Of a stretch of 58,606 bases of DNA, positions 17,658 through 26,273 are shown in pieces (position 1 is the stretch's first letter; each line of letters opens with the position of its first letter). Under the pieces are notes generated by a model that made no database searches, was not told where the DNA came from, and saw nothing but the letters and a program-made list of their open reading frames with translations. Origin of the DNA: Pseudomonadota bacterium (GTDB taxonomy: Bacteria > Pseudomonadota > Gammaproteobacteria > Burkholderiales > JABEVD01); the NCBI GenBank assembly GCA_021835845.1, contig JAKBJU010000016.1, forward strand, positions 1 to 58,606. The letters are read 5' to 3'. A program made the position numbers and the translations under genes.

Positions 17658-20006
17658 ATGAAACTATCCGAAAACTGGCTGCGCACGTTTGCCAACCCAG
17701 ACATTTCCAGGGATGAACTCGCCCACCGGCTGACGATGTGCGGCATCGAGGTCGAGGCGATCGAGCCGGTTGCGCCGCCTTTCGACAAGGTGGTGGTGGC
17801 GAAAGTGCTGTCTGTCGAGAAGCATCCGGATGCGGACAGGCTCAATGTATGCCGGGTCGATGCCGGCCTTCCCGAGCCGCTTCAGATCGTGTGCGGCGCG
17901 CCCAACGTATTCGCGGGCGCCATTGTACCCTGCGCTCTGGAGGGGGCGACGCTCCCCGCAATCCAAATCAGGGCTGCCAAGGTGAGGGGAGTCATGTCCT
18001 ACGGCATGCTCTGCTCGGGCAAGGAGCTCGGCATCGAGTCCGACATCGACGGCCTCATGATCCTGCCGCAGGACGCGCCCGTGGGTGAAGATTTCAGGAA
18101 TTATTGGGATCTCGAAGACCATGTCTTCGACCTCAAGCTCACTCCCAATCGGGCCGACTGCCTGAGCATCCTGGGGGTTGCGCGCGAAATTTCGGCCATG
18201 ACCGGGGTGCCCGTCGTGCGCCCCCAGCTATCCCCCGTCGAAGCGGATTGCAGCGATGTGCCTGAAATCGCGGTTGAGTCGCCGGAATCCTGTCCGCTCT
18301 ATCTGGGCAGGGTGGTGAAGGGCATCGATCTTTCCATCCCGACTCCGCAATGGATGCAAAGACGGCTTGCAAGATGCGGCATCAGGCCACGGAACATCGT
18401 GGTCGATGTGACCAATTACGTGATGCTGGAACTGGGCCAGCCCATGCACGCCTACGATCTTGCGAAAATCGGCGGCAAGATTGCCGTCAGGTTCGCGAAA
18501 GAGGGGGAAGGCGTCCTTCTCCTGAACGGGGAAGAAATCGCGCTGTCCAGCAAGCAGCTTCTGATAGCCGACCGGAACGGGCCGATCGCGCTCGCCGGAA
18601 TCATGGGCGGGGAGGGGAGTTCGGTAACGGATGCCACCTGCGACATTTTCCTGGAAGCTGCATTTTTCGACCCGTCGACGATGGCGAAGGCGCGGGTTCC
18701 GAATCTTTCCACCGATGCCTCCTACCGTTTCGAGCGGGGAGTCGATTTCGGCATGACAGAAAGCGCCATGGATTATGCGACCCGCCTGATCCTGTTGGCT
18801 TGCGGCGGATGCGCAGGGCCTGTTGGGGAGTTCAGGGCGGCGCTGCCTGCGAGGGACCCGATCGACCTCAGGCTTTCCCGGGCGAAGCGCATTTTGGGAA
18901 TCGATCTGTCGCCGGACGCGGTGACTTCCCTGCTGAAGAAGCTGGGATTCGAGTTTTCGCTCAGGGAAAATGTCTTTTCCGTCGTTCCCCCATCCTGCCG
19001 CTTCGATATCAGGATAGAGGAGGATCTCGTCGAGGAGATCGCCAGGATTTACGGCTACGACAACCTGGCGGGCGTGCGCCCGGCTGCCGCCATGAGCATG
19101 CTCGCCGCAGGGGAGTCTTCGCGCGAAGTTGCCGAACTGAGGAAGCTGATGGTCGCGAAAGGCTATTTCGAGGCGATCAGCTACGCCTTCGTCGATGCCG
19201 CCTGGGAGGCCGATTTCTGCGCGAATCTCGATCCCATCCTGCTCAGGAATCCGATCGCCAGCCAGATGGGTGCGATGCGCAGCAGCCTGATCGGCGGGCT
19301 GGTGGATGCACTTGCCTTCAACCTGAACCGAAAGCAGTCCAGGGTCAGGCTGTTCGAGACGGGTGCCTGCTTTTTCAAACGGGATGCCGCTTACGAGCAA
19401 AAGGAAATGCTCGCCGGGCTGTGCTACGGCTCAGCCATGCCCGAGCAGTGGGGCGAAGCTGCGCGCAATGTCGATTTTTTCGACGTCAAGTCGGATGTCG
19501 AGGCGCTGTTTTCGCCGCTTGCCCCCGAATTCGAACCGCTTGCCCACCCGGCGCTGCATCCCGGAAGGTCGGCCGGCGTGATTTTTGGGGGGAAAATAGT
19601 CGGTGTGATCGGCGAGCTTCATCCTAAATGGGCGCAGAAATACGATTTGCCGAAAGCGCCTGTGCTCTTCGAGATCGAACTCGAAGCATTGTTGAAGCGG
19701 GAAGTCCCGGCCTTTTCCGAGATATCGAAATTCCCGCCGGTGAAGCGCGACATCGCCATCGTGGTCGACGAAAAAATCAGCGCCCGTTCCATACTGGAAG
19801 TCTGCCGCAGCATGCAGGCATCGGCGAAAGTGGAACTGTTCGATCTGTATCGCGGGAAGGGGGTCGAAGCGGGCAAGAAAAGCCTTGCATTTAGCATTAC
19901 GATACAAGATACTCAAAAAACGCTGCTGGATGCCGAAGTTGATGTTATGATATCGCAACTCATTGAGGCATTAGAAAAAAGATTTGATTCCAAGTTACGC
20001 ATTTAG
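17658..20006 (+). CDS. pheT: Phenylalanyl-tRNA synthetase beta chain
   Basis: 782-residue partner of PheS. The N-terminus MKLSENWLRTF is followed by an EMAP-like tRNA-binding domain (about 40-150, with VGAPNV-type VCGAPNVFAGA), the B3/B4 editing domain (about 210-390, LGQPMHAYD and VVDVTNYVMLELG), B5 domains, a degenerate class II core (about 480-680) and the C-terminal ferredoxin-like anticodon-binding domain (about 690-782, FPPVKRDIAIVVDE). The gene starts 1 bp after the pheS stop codon, so the two are translationally coupled. Confidence 0.97.
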   Translation: MKLSENWLRTFANPDISRDELAHRLTMCGIEVEAIEPVAPPFDKVVVAKVLSVEKHPDADRLNVCRVDAGLPEPLQIVCGAPNVFAGAIVPCALEGATLPAIQIRAAKVRGVMSYGMLCSGKELGIESDIDGLMILPQDAPVGEDFRNYWDLEDHVFDLKLTPNRADCLSILGVAREISAMTGVPVVRPQLSPVEADCSDVPEIAVESPESCPLYLGRVVKGIDLSIPTPQWMQRRLARCGIRPRNIVVDVTNYVMLELGQPMHAYDLAKIGGKIAVRFAKEGEGVLLLNGEEIALSSKQLLIADRNGPIALAGIMGGEGSSVTDATCDIFLEAAFFDPSTMAKARVPNLSTDASYRFERGVDFGMTESAMDYATRLILLACGGCAGPVGEFRAALPARDPIDLRLSRAKRILGIDLSPDAVTSLLKKLGFEFSLRENVFSVVPPSCRFDIRIEEDLVEEIARIYGYDNLAGVRPAAAMSMLAAGESSREVAELRKLMVAKGYFEAISYAFVDAAWEADFCANLDPILLRNPIASQMGAMRSSLIGGLVDALAFNLNRKQSRVRLFETGACFFKRDAAYEQKEMLAGLCYGSAMPEQWGEAARNVDFFDVKSDVEALFSPLAPEFEPLAHPALHPGRSAGVIFGGKIVGVIGELHPKWAQKYDLPKAPVLFEIELEALLKREVPAFSEISKFPPVKRDIAIVVDEKISARSILEVCRSMQASAKVELFDLYRGKGVEAGKKSLAFSITIQDTQKTLLDAEVDVMISQLIEALEKRFDSKLRI

Positions 20007-20015
20007 GGAGGTCGC

Positions 20016-20318
20016 ATGACATTGACCAAGGCAGAGTTGGCCGATCTGTTGTTCGAGAAGGTCGGACTCAACAAAAGGGAAGCGAAGGATCTGGTCGAAT
20101 CCTTTTTCGAGGAAGTCAGGCTCGCGCTCGAGAGCGGCGAGGAAGTGAAGCTTTCCGGCTTCGGCAATTTTCAGTTGCGCGACAAGCCGCAACGTCCGGG
20201 ACGGAACCCGAAGACCGGAGAGGAAATACCGATCACCGCACGTCGCGTCGTGACTTTCCATGCGAGCCAGAAACTGAAGGCGCTTGTGGACCAGAGCGAG
20301 AATGGAAACGCAGGATAA
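20016..20318 (+). CDS. ihfA: Integration host factor alpha subunit
   Basis: 100-residue DNA-bending protein that works as a heterodimer with IHF-beta. The N-terminal helices ([26 protein letters not shown]), the [13 protein letters not shown] strands and the [14 protein letters not shown] arm with the intercalating proline are canonical. GGGAGG stands just ahead of the ATG. The pheT-ihfA order is standard in beta- and gammaproteobacteria. The last 17 bp overlap the following merR-type gene. Confidence 0.96.
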   Translation: MTLTKAELADLLFEKVGLNKREAKDLVESFFEEVRLALESGEEVKLSGFGNFQLRDKPQRPGRNPKTGEEIPITARRVVTFHASQKLKALVDQSENGNAG

Positions 20319-20670
20319 TTCTTCGCTTCCGCCGATTCCCGCGAAGCGCTATTTCACGATTGGCGAGGTCGGGGAGCTGTGCCGGGTCAAGCCGCATGTG
20401 CTGAGATACTGGGAGCAGGAGTTTTCCCAGCTCAAACCCCTGAAGCGTCGCGGCAACAGGCGCTACTATCAGCATCACGAGGTATTGCTCATCCGCCGCA
20501 TCCGGGATTTGCTCTACGAGCAGGGATTCACCATCAATGGCGCGAGGCAGCGCCTCGAAACCGAGGCCGTTGCACACCGGCAGCATGCCGACGCAGCTGG
20601 CATGGAAAGCGCGGAGGCCGTGGACTTCAGGCGGGAAGTGCAAAAAATCCTTGAAATCCTGCAGCGCTGA
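20302..20670 (+). CDS. MerR-family transcriptional regulator next to ihfA
   Basis: 122-residue regulator with an N-terminal MerR winged helix (about 15-85: [56 protein letters not shown]) and a short C-terminal helical tail without a metal-binding cysteine set. It belongs to the conserved, mostly uncharacterised MerR that follows ihfA in many proteobacteria. No effector can be inferred. Overlap with ihfA indicates translational coupling. The ATG at 20302 leaves the family N-terminus intact; an upstream frame from 20284 lies inside ihfA. Confidence 0.85.
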   Translation: METQDNSSLPPIPAKRYFTIGEVGELCRVKPHVLRYWEQEFSQLKPLKRRGNRRYYQHHEVLLIRRIRDLLYEQGFTINGARQRLETEAVAHRQHADAAGMESAEAVDFRREVQKILEILQR

Positions 20671-20681
20671 GCGCCTTTCTT

Positions 20682-20690
20682 TGGTATAAT
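20682..20690 (+). promoter_or_regulatory. Extended -10 promoter element for tRNA-Pro
   Basis: TGGTATAAT (20682-20690) is a perfect TATAAT with the upstream TG of an extended -10, 10 bp before the tRNA. No good -35 hexamer is seen at normal spacing, which extended -10 promoters tolerate. Confidence 0.65.
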
Positions 20691-20700
20691 TCTGCGTTTT

Positions 20701-20778
<78 letters not shown>

Positions 20779-20785
20779 TAATCAG

Positions 20786-20821
20786 GCAAAAGGCCGGTCG
20801 AAAGACCGGCCTTTTGCTTTT
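20786..20821 (+). terminator. Intrinsic terminator after tRNA-Pro
   Basis: A perfect 14-bp stem (20786-20799 with 20804-20817) closes a GAAA tetraloop. The A-rich 5' side and T-rich 3' side make it potentially bidirectional. It separates the tRNA transcript from bcsG. Confidence 0.85.
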
Positions 20822-20894
20822 CGTGCCGGATGCATTTCAGCAGCGGACTGGATTATACTGCGAGCAGCTGCCGAAAATTTGACGGAATGCCGCC

Positions 20895-22454
20895 ATGATG
20901 GGTTTGTGGGACCTGTATTTCATCGCCAAGCTGTACCTGTATTTCGGCCATTTCATGGGTTTCCATGCCTGGCCCAACCTGGCGTTCGCCCTGTTCCTGA
21001 TCGCGCCCGTTCCGGAGCGATTTTCGCGTCTGAAATTAGTCAGGCAGATCGTTGCCTTTCCAGCAGGCATTGCACTTTTCTACTACGACACATGGCTTCC
21101 GCCCGTCAGGCGGGTCATCCAGCAAGCCCCTGAACTCAAGGGATTCACCCTGCCTTACCTGATGGAGCTGTTGGGCCGCTTCTTCAACCCCTGGGTGGTT
21201 GCGGGGATGGCATTGGCTGTTGTGGTCTATTTTTTCGCCAGGAAGAAGTTGCGCATCTCTTCCTTCATTTTACTTGCCATGCTGGTGCCGCTGCTTTCCA
21301 CCGGGCATGGCGGGATCTCTTCAGGATCCACCGGCGTCGATTCTGCAAGCGCTGCCGGCGCCCCGGGTTCGGATGCTAGCCTGACCGCCCAGCTCGATGC
21401 CTTTTTTCGCAACGAGGCCGGGCGCACGGTGTCGTTTACGCCTCCTGCGAAGACGGACGCGCCTTTCGACATCATTTTCGTGCAAATCTGTTCGCTGTCC
21501 TGGGACGATATCGACTTCACCAAAGAGCGCGACAATCCGATCTTCAAGCACTTCAACATCGTGCTCACCAACTTCAATTCGGCTGCCTCCTACAGCGGAC
21601 CGGCAGCGATTCGCCTGCTTCGCGGCAGCTGCGGCCAGCCCATGCACAAGAGCCTGTACGATCCGCCTTCGTCAGAGTGTCTGACTTTCGACAATCTGCA
21701 GAAAATCGGCTTCGAGCCGGAGATTGCTCTGAACCACGACGGGCATTATGGCGGCTTTCTGGACGAGGACATACGCGTGCGCGGCGGATTGAAGGCGACC
21801 CCGTTCGATACCAAGGACCTTCCGGTCTATTTGCAGGCTTTCGACGGCAGTCCGATCCATGACGATTATTCGGTCTTGACGGCATGGTGGCAAAAGCGCG
21901 TGCAATCGCAGGCCGAGCGTGTTGCGCTGTACTACAACACCATCAGCCTGCATGACGGAGACCAGTACCAGGGACGCCGCAGCAACAGCCTGGAAATCTA
22001 TCCGGCGAGGCTGACGCAGCTGCTTTCCGACCTCGACAATTTCTTCAAGACATTGCAGGCTTCGGGGCGAAAAGCGGTGGTGGTGGTTCTCGGGGAGCAC
22101 GGCGCCTCGGTGCGAGGCGACAAGATGCAGATCGCGGGCCTGCGCGAAATTCCCACCCCGCGCATCACCAAGGTTCCGGTAGGGATCAAGCTGGTCGGGT
22201 TTTCCGACAGCCATGCGGACCCTGTGCTGGTCACCGATCCGACCAGCTATCTCGCCATCTCGAAGCTGCTTTCGGAATTCATTGCCGTTTCTCCCTTCGG
22301 GGCAAACAAGCTGAGCCTCGAGGATTATGTGCGCGATCTGCCTTCGACGGAATTCGTGTCGCAGAACGAGGACATTGTGGTGATGAAGAGCGGCAAGCAA
22401 TACTTCATCCATTCCAAGGACGCCGACTGGGTTCCGTACGATCCATCGAATTGA
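20895..22454 (+). CDS. bcsG: Cellulose phosphoethanolamine transferase BcsG
   Basis: Inner-membrane enzyme that transfers phosphoethanolamine from phosphatidylethanolamine to nascent cellulose. 519 residues. The N-terminal part has several membrane helices (about residues 10-140, LYLYFGHFMGFHAWPNLAF start); after a Ser/Gly/Ala-rich linker the periplasmic alkaline-phosphatase-like domain begins near 190. Residues matching the E. coli BcsG active site are visible: the cysteine in QICSLSWDDI, the nucleophilic serine in ASYSGPAAIRLLRGS, and Glu-His in GEHGASVRGD. The closing WVPYDP also matches. A TATACT box (20854-20859) lies 36 bp ahead of the start. The usual companions bcsE and bcsF are not here; a MshEN-domain gene follows instead. 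The ATG at 20898 is an alternative start. Confidence 0.93.
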   Translation: MMGLWDLYFIAKLYLYFGHFMGFHAWPNLAFALFLIAPVPERFSRLKLVRQIVAFPAGIALFYYDTWLPPVRRVIQQAPELKGFTLPYLMELLGRFFNPWVVAGMALAVVVYFFARKKLRISSFILLAMLVPLLSTGHGGISSGSTGVDSASAAGAPGSDASLTAQLDAFFRNEAGRTVSFTPPAKTDAPFDIIFVQICSLSWDDIDFTKERDNPIFKHFNIVLTNFNSAASYSGPAAIRLLRGSCGQPMHKSLYDPPSSECLTFDNLQKIGFEPEIALNHDGHYGGFLDEDIRVRGGLKATPFDTKDLPVYLQAFDGSPIHDDYSVLTAWWQKRVQSQAERVALYYNTISLHDGDQYQGRRSNSLEIYPARLTQLLSDLDNFFKTLQASGRKAVVVVLGEHGASVRGDKMQIAGLREIPTPRITKVPVGIKLVGFSDSHADPVLVTDPTSYLAISKLLSEFIAVSPFGANKLSLEDYVRDLPSTEFVSQNEDIVVMKSGKQYFIHSKDADWVPYDPSN

Positions 22455-22505
22455 CGATCCGTATTTGAACGAACTGGCGATTTATGGTAGCTTAAGCCCA
22501 TATTA

Positions 22506-23087
22506 ATGAATGTGGACGACGAGATGGAATCCCGAGGTTTGTTCGAAGATCGTCTCCCGGCGAGCGAGATCGTCAGCGATGCAGATGCGCTGAAAAAAGC
22601 CCTGGACAGGCAATCCAGCCAACCCATTGCCCTTCTTGGCGAACAGCTTGTTTTGCAGGGGCTGATCACCCGCGACCAGCTTGAAAAAGCGATATCGATT
22701 CAGTCTTCCTCGCGCGAGAAGCGTATCGGCGAAATCCTGGTCGAGGCCGGAGCCGTGGATGGCGATGCCATCGACGCCGTGCTTGCCATCAAGCTTGGCG
22801 TGCCGAAAGTCGATCTGCGCAGCCTGCAAATCGACCCCGAGGCGCTCAAGCTGGTTCCGAGTCTGGTGGCACGGAGACTCGTCCTGATGCCCTGTTTCCT
22901 GCATCGCGGCCAGATGGTCGCCGCGATGAAAAACCCGCTGGATCAGGAGGTTATGCAACAGCTGAGATTCACCACAGGCAAGCGCACTTTTCCGGTCAGC
23001 GCAGACAGGGAAGCGATCGAGTGGGCCATCGACCGCTACTACAGGGAACTGCGCCTGCAGGAAAATGGCGTTTTAGGGAACCACTGA
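22506..23087 (+). CDS. Stand-alone MshEN (GspE N-terminal) domain protein, candidate c-di-GMP receptor
   Basis: 193-residue soluble protein made mostly of a MshEN/T2SSE-N domain (about 40-165) without the ATPase part. Two spaced repeats, LLGEQLVLQGLITRDQLEKAI and RIGEILVEAGAVDGDAIDAVL, follow the pattern of the long c-di-GMP-binding motif described for MshE, and the second half (VPKVDLRSLQIDPEALKLVP, MKNPLD) is standard for the fold. It starts 51 bp after bcsG on the same strand and faces bcsC, so the cellulose machinery encloses it. The inferred role is a c-di-GMP sensor for cellulose synthesis or for BcsG, in the position occupied functionally by BcsE elsewhere. No Shine-Dalgarno sequence is evident. 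The last codons and the stop lie inside a palindromic repeat. Confidence 0.75.
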   Translation: MNVDDEMESRGLFEDRLPASEIVSDADALKKALDRQSSQPIALLGEQLVLQGLITRDQLEKAISIQSSSREKRIGEILVEAGAVDGDAIDAVLAIKLGVPKVDLRSLQIDPEALKLVPSLVARRLVLMPCFLHRGQMVAAMKNPLDQEVMQQLRFTTGKRTFPVSADREAIEWAIDRYYRELRLQENGVLGNH

Positions 23088-23132
23088 GTTATTCCCACAC
23101 GGTCGCGCGAGAATAAATCAGCGGTTCCTTAG
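23073..23132. repeat. 60-bp palindromic repeat spanning two stop codons
   Basis: The arms 23073-23094 and 23111-23132 are inverted copies matching at 18 of 22 positions (core GGAACC, then CTGA and TTATTC). The TGA of the MshEN gene (23085-23087) lies in the left arm and the TAA of bcsC (23129-23131, minus strand) in the right arm. It could act as a two-way terminator between the convergent genes. A third copy of the arm lies at 55676-55697. Confidence 0.75.
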
Positions 23133-26100
23133 TACTGGGTGTAGGGCTTGACCGGCTCGGGAGGATAGTTGACCGGGCCCGTTTCCGGATCGAACATGTA
23201 GCGCAGGTAGGCGGTATAGTAGTTCGGCGAATAGTAGGCGGTGCGGTCGCTCTCCACTCTGGCTCCCACATAGAGGTGCTGGGTTGCCCGGTATTCCACC
23301 GCGCCGACGACGGAATAGTACATGCCGTGGCTGTCGCCGCCGTATCCGGCCGTATAGGAAGTCGGATTTCCTGCCTGAGCCTGCAAGGTCGGATCCGTCG
23401 GATAATAGGGCATATCCTGCCTTTGATAGCTTGTCGAAACCGAAACCGATCCCTGCACCAGATAGGACAGGCGGTTTTCGCGACCCGTCCAGCGCAGCGG
23501 CAGCGAAAGCGCATGGTATTGCTGGGGGCTGTAATAGCCGCCCTGTCCGAATGTGAAGTTGCTCAAATCGTCCCGATAGTGCCAGTCTGAAACTGCAAGC
23601 CCCGCATTGAGCTGCATGTCGCTGTTCTGAATGAAGCTCCAGTCGAGTCCTAGGCGTACCGTGCGCTCCGTGTTGCTCATCACGTTCATGCCGGTGAGGA
23701 AGTGGTAATCCATGTCCACAGATCCCGTCAGGCGGCCTTTGCTGCGGCTGACGTGGAGGCTGGCACCGGTGCTCCTCACCCCGCCCCAGACTTCTCCGGT
23801 AACCGGGTCGTGCATGCCTGCGTAGGAGAGCAGGGTGCTGTCGACCGGGCGGCGCGACACGTCGAAGGAAAACCCGGAAGTCGCCGTGTAATGCGCAAAC
23901 CTGACCCCGCCGACCATGTAGGAGACCGGGAAGCCTTGCGGCGTGGTGCCGATGTCGAAACGCATGTCGCCCTTGATGTAGCCGACCCCCAGTGCCGTGC
24001 CCTGCGCGGAAGATTCGGCATAGGGGGTGCTGGCGAGAATGCCGGCCAATGTCTGCTGCTGCACCGAATAGGACTGGCCAGCAGTCTTGCTGTAGATCTT
24101 GCCGAACTGGTTCAGGGAATAGGCGCCGGTGCCGGCGAGCGAGAGCATGCCCGCATCGATGCTGACCCGATCCAGCTGCACGAAAAGCTGCTCCCCACCA
24201 TAGCCGGTGGGGACATGTATCTCGACCACATTCTCGGATGCCTTCATGTTGGCAATGCCGGGCGAGCCGTCGCGCTTGCTGAGGTAATTCTGGCCTGTCG
24301 TCACATAGGCTTTGGCGCGGTGCTGCATCATGTCGGCAATATCGTCGCTCGCCCCCGACTGCCTGAAATCCGCCAGCGCTGCCTCGTAATCGCCTTCGGC
24401 TCTCGCGATGCGGCCTTCCATGGCCAGGACGCGCGGATCGAATGGCGCGGTCTTCTTCGACTGCTCGACGATGGCGCGCGCATCGGCCATATCTTTCGCG
24501 CCGACATACCAGTCGGCGATTTGCAGCCGTTTTTCGAGATCCTCCGGGGCAGTCTTTTCAAGCATCTTCGCCAACTCGGCTTTTGCCGCGGCAGGGTTTC
24601 CGGAAGCAAGCAATTTGTCGGCGCGGCGCTTTGCCAGAAGCATTTCGAGCTTCCACAGCTCATCCCCGTCCTTGGGCGGAAGCTGTCCGGAAGCTTCGAG
24701 TTTTTCCAGGAAGACTGCGAGCTCATCGTCTTTCCTTGCCCGGTTGAGCATCCAGGCGTAGGTTATGGAAGTGCTGGGGAGCATTGCAAAGGGGCGCATC
24801 AACGCCATTCCGCGATCCGGATGCTTCAAGTCGAACCAGGCATTGGCGACGATGTCGGAAAGTTCGGGGTTGCCGCTTGCTGCAGTTTCTGCGGAAGCCA
24901 TTGCCGCCTCCATTTCGGCCTGGTGGCCGCTCTGGAAGAAGGCCCTGGCCCTGCCGATCTGCACCTGGACTGCCATTTCCTTGGCGAGCTTCCGCACGGC
25001 CTGCGAGCGTTTGGACTGCGGAATCCTGTCCAGCAGCAGCATGGCATTCTCGGCTTCGTCCTGCAGCGAAAGATACAGGGCATTGGTATAGAGGGCTGCG
25101 GGGTCGGTGGGGGCTAGGGCAAGTCCGTCATGCATCAACGCGCGTCCTCTCTCCCTGTCGCCCTGTTTTACGTACAGCCGGGCAAGATCGAAGCGCACCC
25201 AGACATTCTTTGGGTCGAGGACCAGGGCATGCTCCAGGGTCGCGATCGCATCCTGGGGATGCCCGGCCTTGACCTCCTGATCGGCCTGACTGCGCAGCTT
25301 CCAGGGCAGGGACGAGGGGCCGCTCTGATTGTCCTGCGCTCCGGCAAGCGCCTTGTTCTTGAGGTTTTTTTCCTGGATCGCCGCTTCCTTCATCAGCCGC
25401 TGCATCGCCGGGCTCAGCTGGGGGGCGGGTATTTTTCTCAGCAGTTGAAGTGCGCCGCCCGGCTCGTCCAGCAGGCTCAGAAAAAGGGCATTGGCGTAAA
25501 GCAGGTCCGGGTCGTTGGGTGAAATGGCAAGACCCGCCAGCATCATGGCGCGCCCGCCCTTCTGGTCGCCCTGCTTGTAATAGAGCCGGGCAAGGTCGAA
25601 GCGCACCCAGGGATTTTTCGGGTCCAGCGCCAATGCCTGCCTGAGCGTGGCAATCGCGGCAAGGGGATGCCCCGCTGCAATTTGCGCATTCGCCCTGTCG
25701 CGCAGCTTCCAGGGAAGTTTCGCGGCTTCGATGCGCTGCGCCGTGACCAGGTCGTCGCTGATGGCTGCATTGCCGGGGTCGAGCGCAAGATAATCCTTGT
25801 ACAGCGGGATGCTGTCCGCATCCTGGGCGATCGAGCCCAGCGCCTGTCGCCATCTTCCCAGCGCCACCTGTCTCAGGTCGGGGCGCTTCGCCATCTCCGC
25901 AAACAGCTTGAGTCCGTCCCTGCGCGTTGCAGTACGGCGCGCAAGCTGCGTGGCAAGCGCCAGCCGGTAGCTGATGTTTTCGGGGTCCACCCTAACCAGC
26001 CTCTCCAGGCCGAGCTTCGCCTCCAGCCAGCCTTTTTCCGAATTTCCGACGATGTCGTAATATTCGAGCGCGAGTTCCCCTCCGACGGGCGGCCCCTTGG

Positions 26101-26269
26101 GAAAGAGCGCGCGCATCTGCGCAGCTGCCTCCTCGTTTCTGCCGGCCCGCGCCAGCAGGTGGATCATCGACAGCTGCCTGCGCATGTCGGAGACCACGTC
26201 GGCGTGGGCGGGGGCGGATGCGAGCGCCAGAACGACGGCAAGCAGACGGAAAAGCGGCCTGATAGGCAT
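23129..26269 (-). CDS. bcsC: Cellulose synthase outer-membrane subunit BcsC
   Basis: Exports cellulose across the periplasm and outer membrane. 1046 residues from the ATG at 26269, which gives a clean signal peptide (MPIRPLFRLLAVVLALASAPAHA). Roughly residues 25-690 are TPR repeats; two ~130-residue blocks are near-duplicates (each with the pattern AGHP..AIATL..AL.LDPKN.WVRFDLARLY.KQGD). Residues about 710-1046 form the C-terminal beta barrel, ending in an aromatic residue (YTQY), with Tyr/Gly-rich strands such as YGGDSHGMYYSVVGAVEYRA. It is the last gene of the cyclase-bcsA-bcsB-bcsC set, 4 bp after bcsB. The stop codon falls in a palindromic repeat. A longer start at 26299 would overlap bcsB and spoil the signal peptide. 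Confidence 0.92.
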   Translation of the reverse strand: MPIRPLFRLLAVVLALASAPAHADVVSDMRRQLSMIHLLARAGRNEEAAAQMRALFPKGPPVGGELALEYYDIVGNSEKGWLEAKLGLERLVRVDPENISYRLALATQLARRTATRRDGLKLFAEMAKRPDLRQVALGRWRQALGSIAQDADSIPLYKDYLALDPGNAAISDDLVTAQRIEAAKLPWKLRDRANAQIAAGHPLAAIATLRQALALDPKNPWVRFDLARLYYKQGDQKGGRAMMLAGLAISPNDPDLLYANALFLSLLDEPGGALQLLRKIPAPQLSPAMQRLMKEAAIQEKNLKNKALAGAQDNQSGPSSLPWKLRSQADQEVKAGHPQDAIATLEHALVLDPKNVWVRFDLARLYVKQGDRERGRALMHDGLALAPTDPAALYTNALYLSLQDEAENAMLLLDRIPQSKRSQAVRKLAKEMAVQVQIGRARAFFQSGHQAEMEAAMASAETAASGNPELSDIVANAWFDLKHPDRGMALMRPFAMLPSTSITYAWMLNRARKDDELAVFLEKLEASGQLPPKDGDELWKLEMLLAKRRADKLLASGNPAAAKAELAKMLEKTAPEDLEKRLQIADWYVGAKDMADARAIVEQSKKTAPFDPRVLAMEGRIARAEGDYEAALADFRQSGASDDIADMMQHRAKAYVTTGQNYLSKRDGSPGIANMKASENVVEIHVPTGYGGEQLFVQLDRVSIDAGMLSLAGTGAYSLNQFGKIYSKTAGQSYSVQQQTLAGILASTPYAESSAQGTALGVGYIKGDMRFDIGTTPQGFPVSYMVGGVRFAHYTATSGFSFDVSRRPVDSTLLSYAGMHDPVTGEVWGGVRSTGASLHVSRSKGRLTGSVDMDYHFLTGMNVMSNTERTVRLGLDWSFIQNSDMQLNAGLAVSDWHYRDDLSNFTFGQGGYYSPQQYHALSLPLRWTGRENRLSYLVQGSVSVSTSYQRQDMPYYPTDPTLQAQAGNPTSYTAGYGGDSHGMYYSVVGAVEYRATQHLYVGARVESDRTAYYSPNYYTAYLRYMFDPETGPVNYPPEPVKPYTQY

Positions 26270-26273
26270 GGCC

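Noticed and set aside
23702-25117. 471-codon open frame on the plus strand inside bcsC
   Set aside because: Antisense to the BcsC TPR region; composition is that of a shadow frame.
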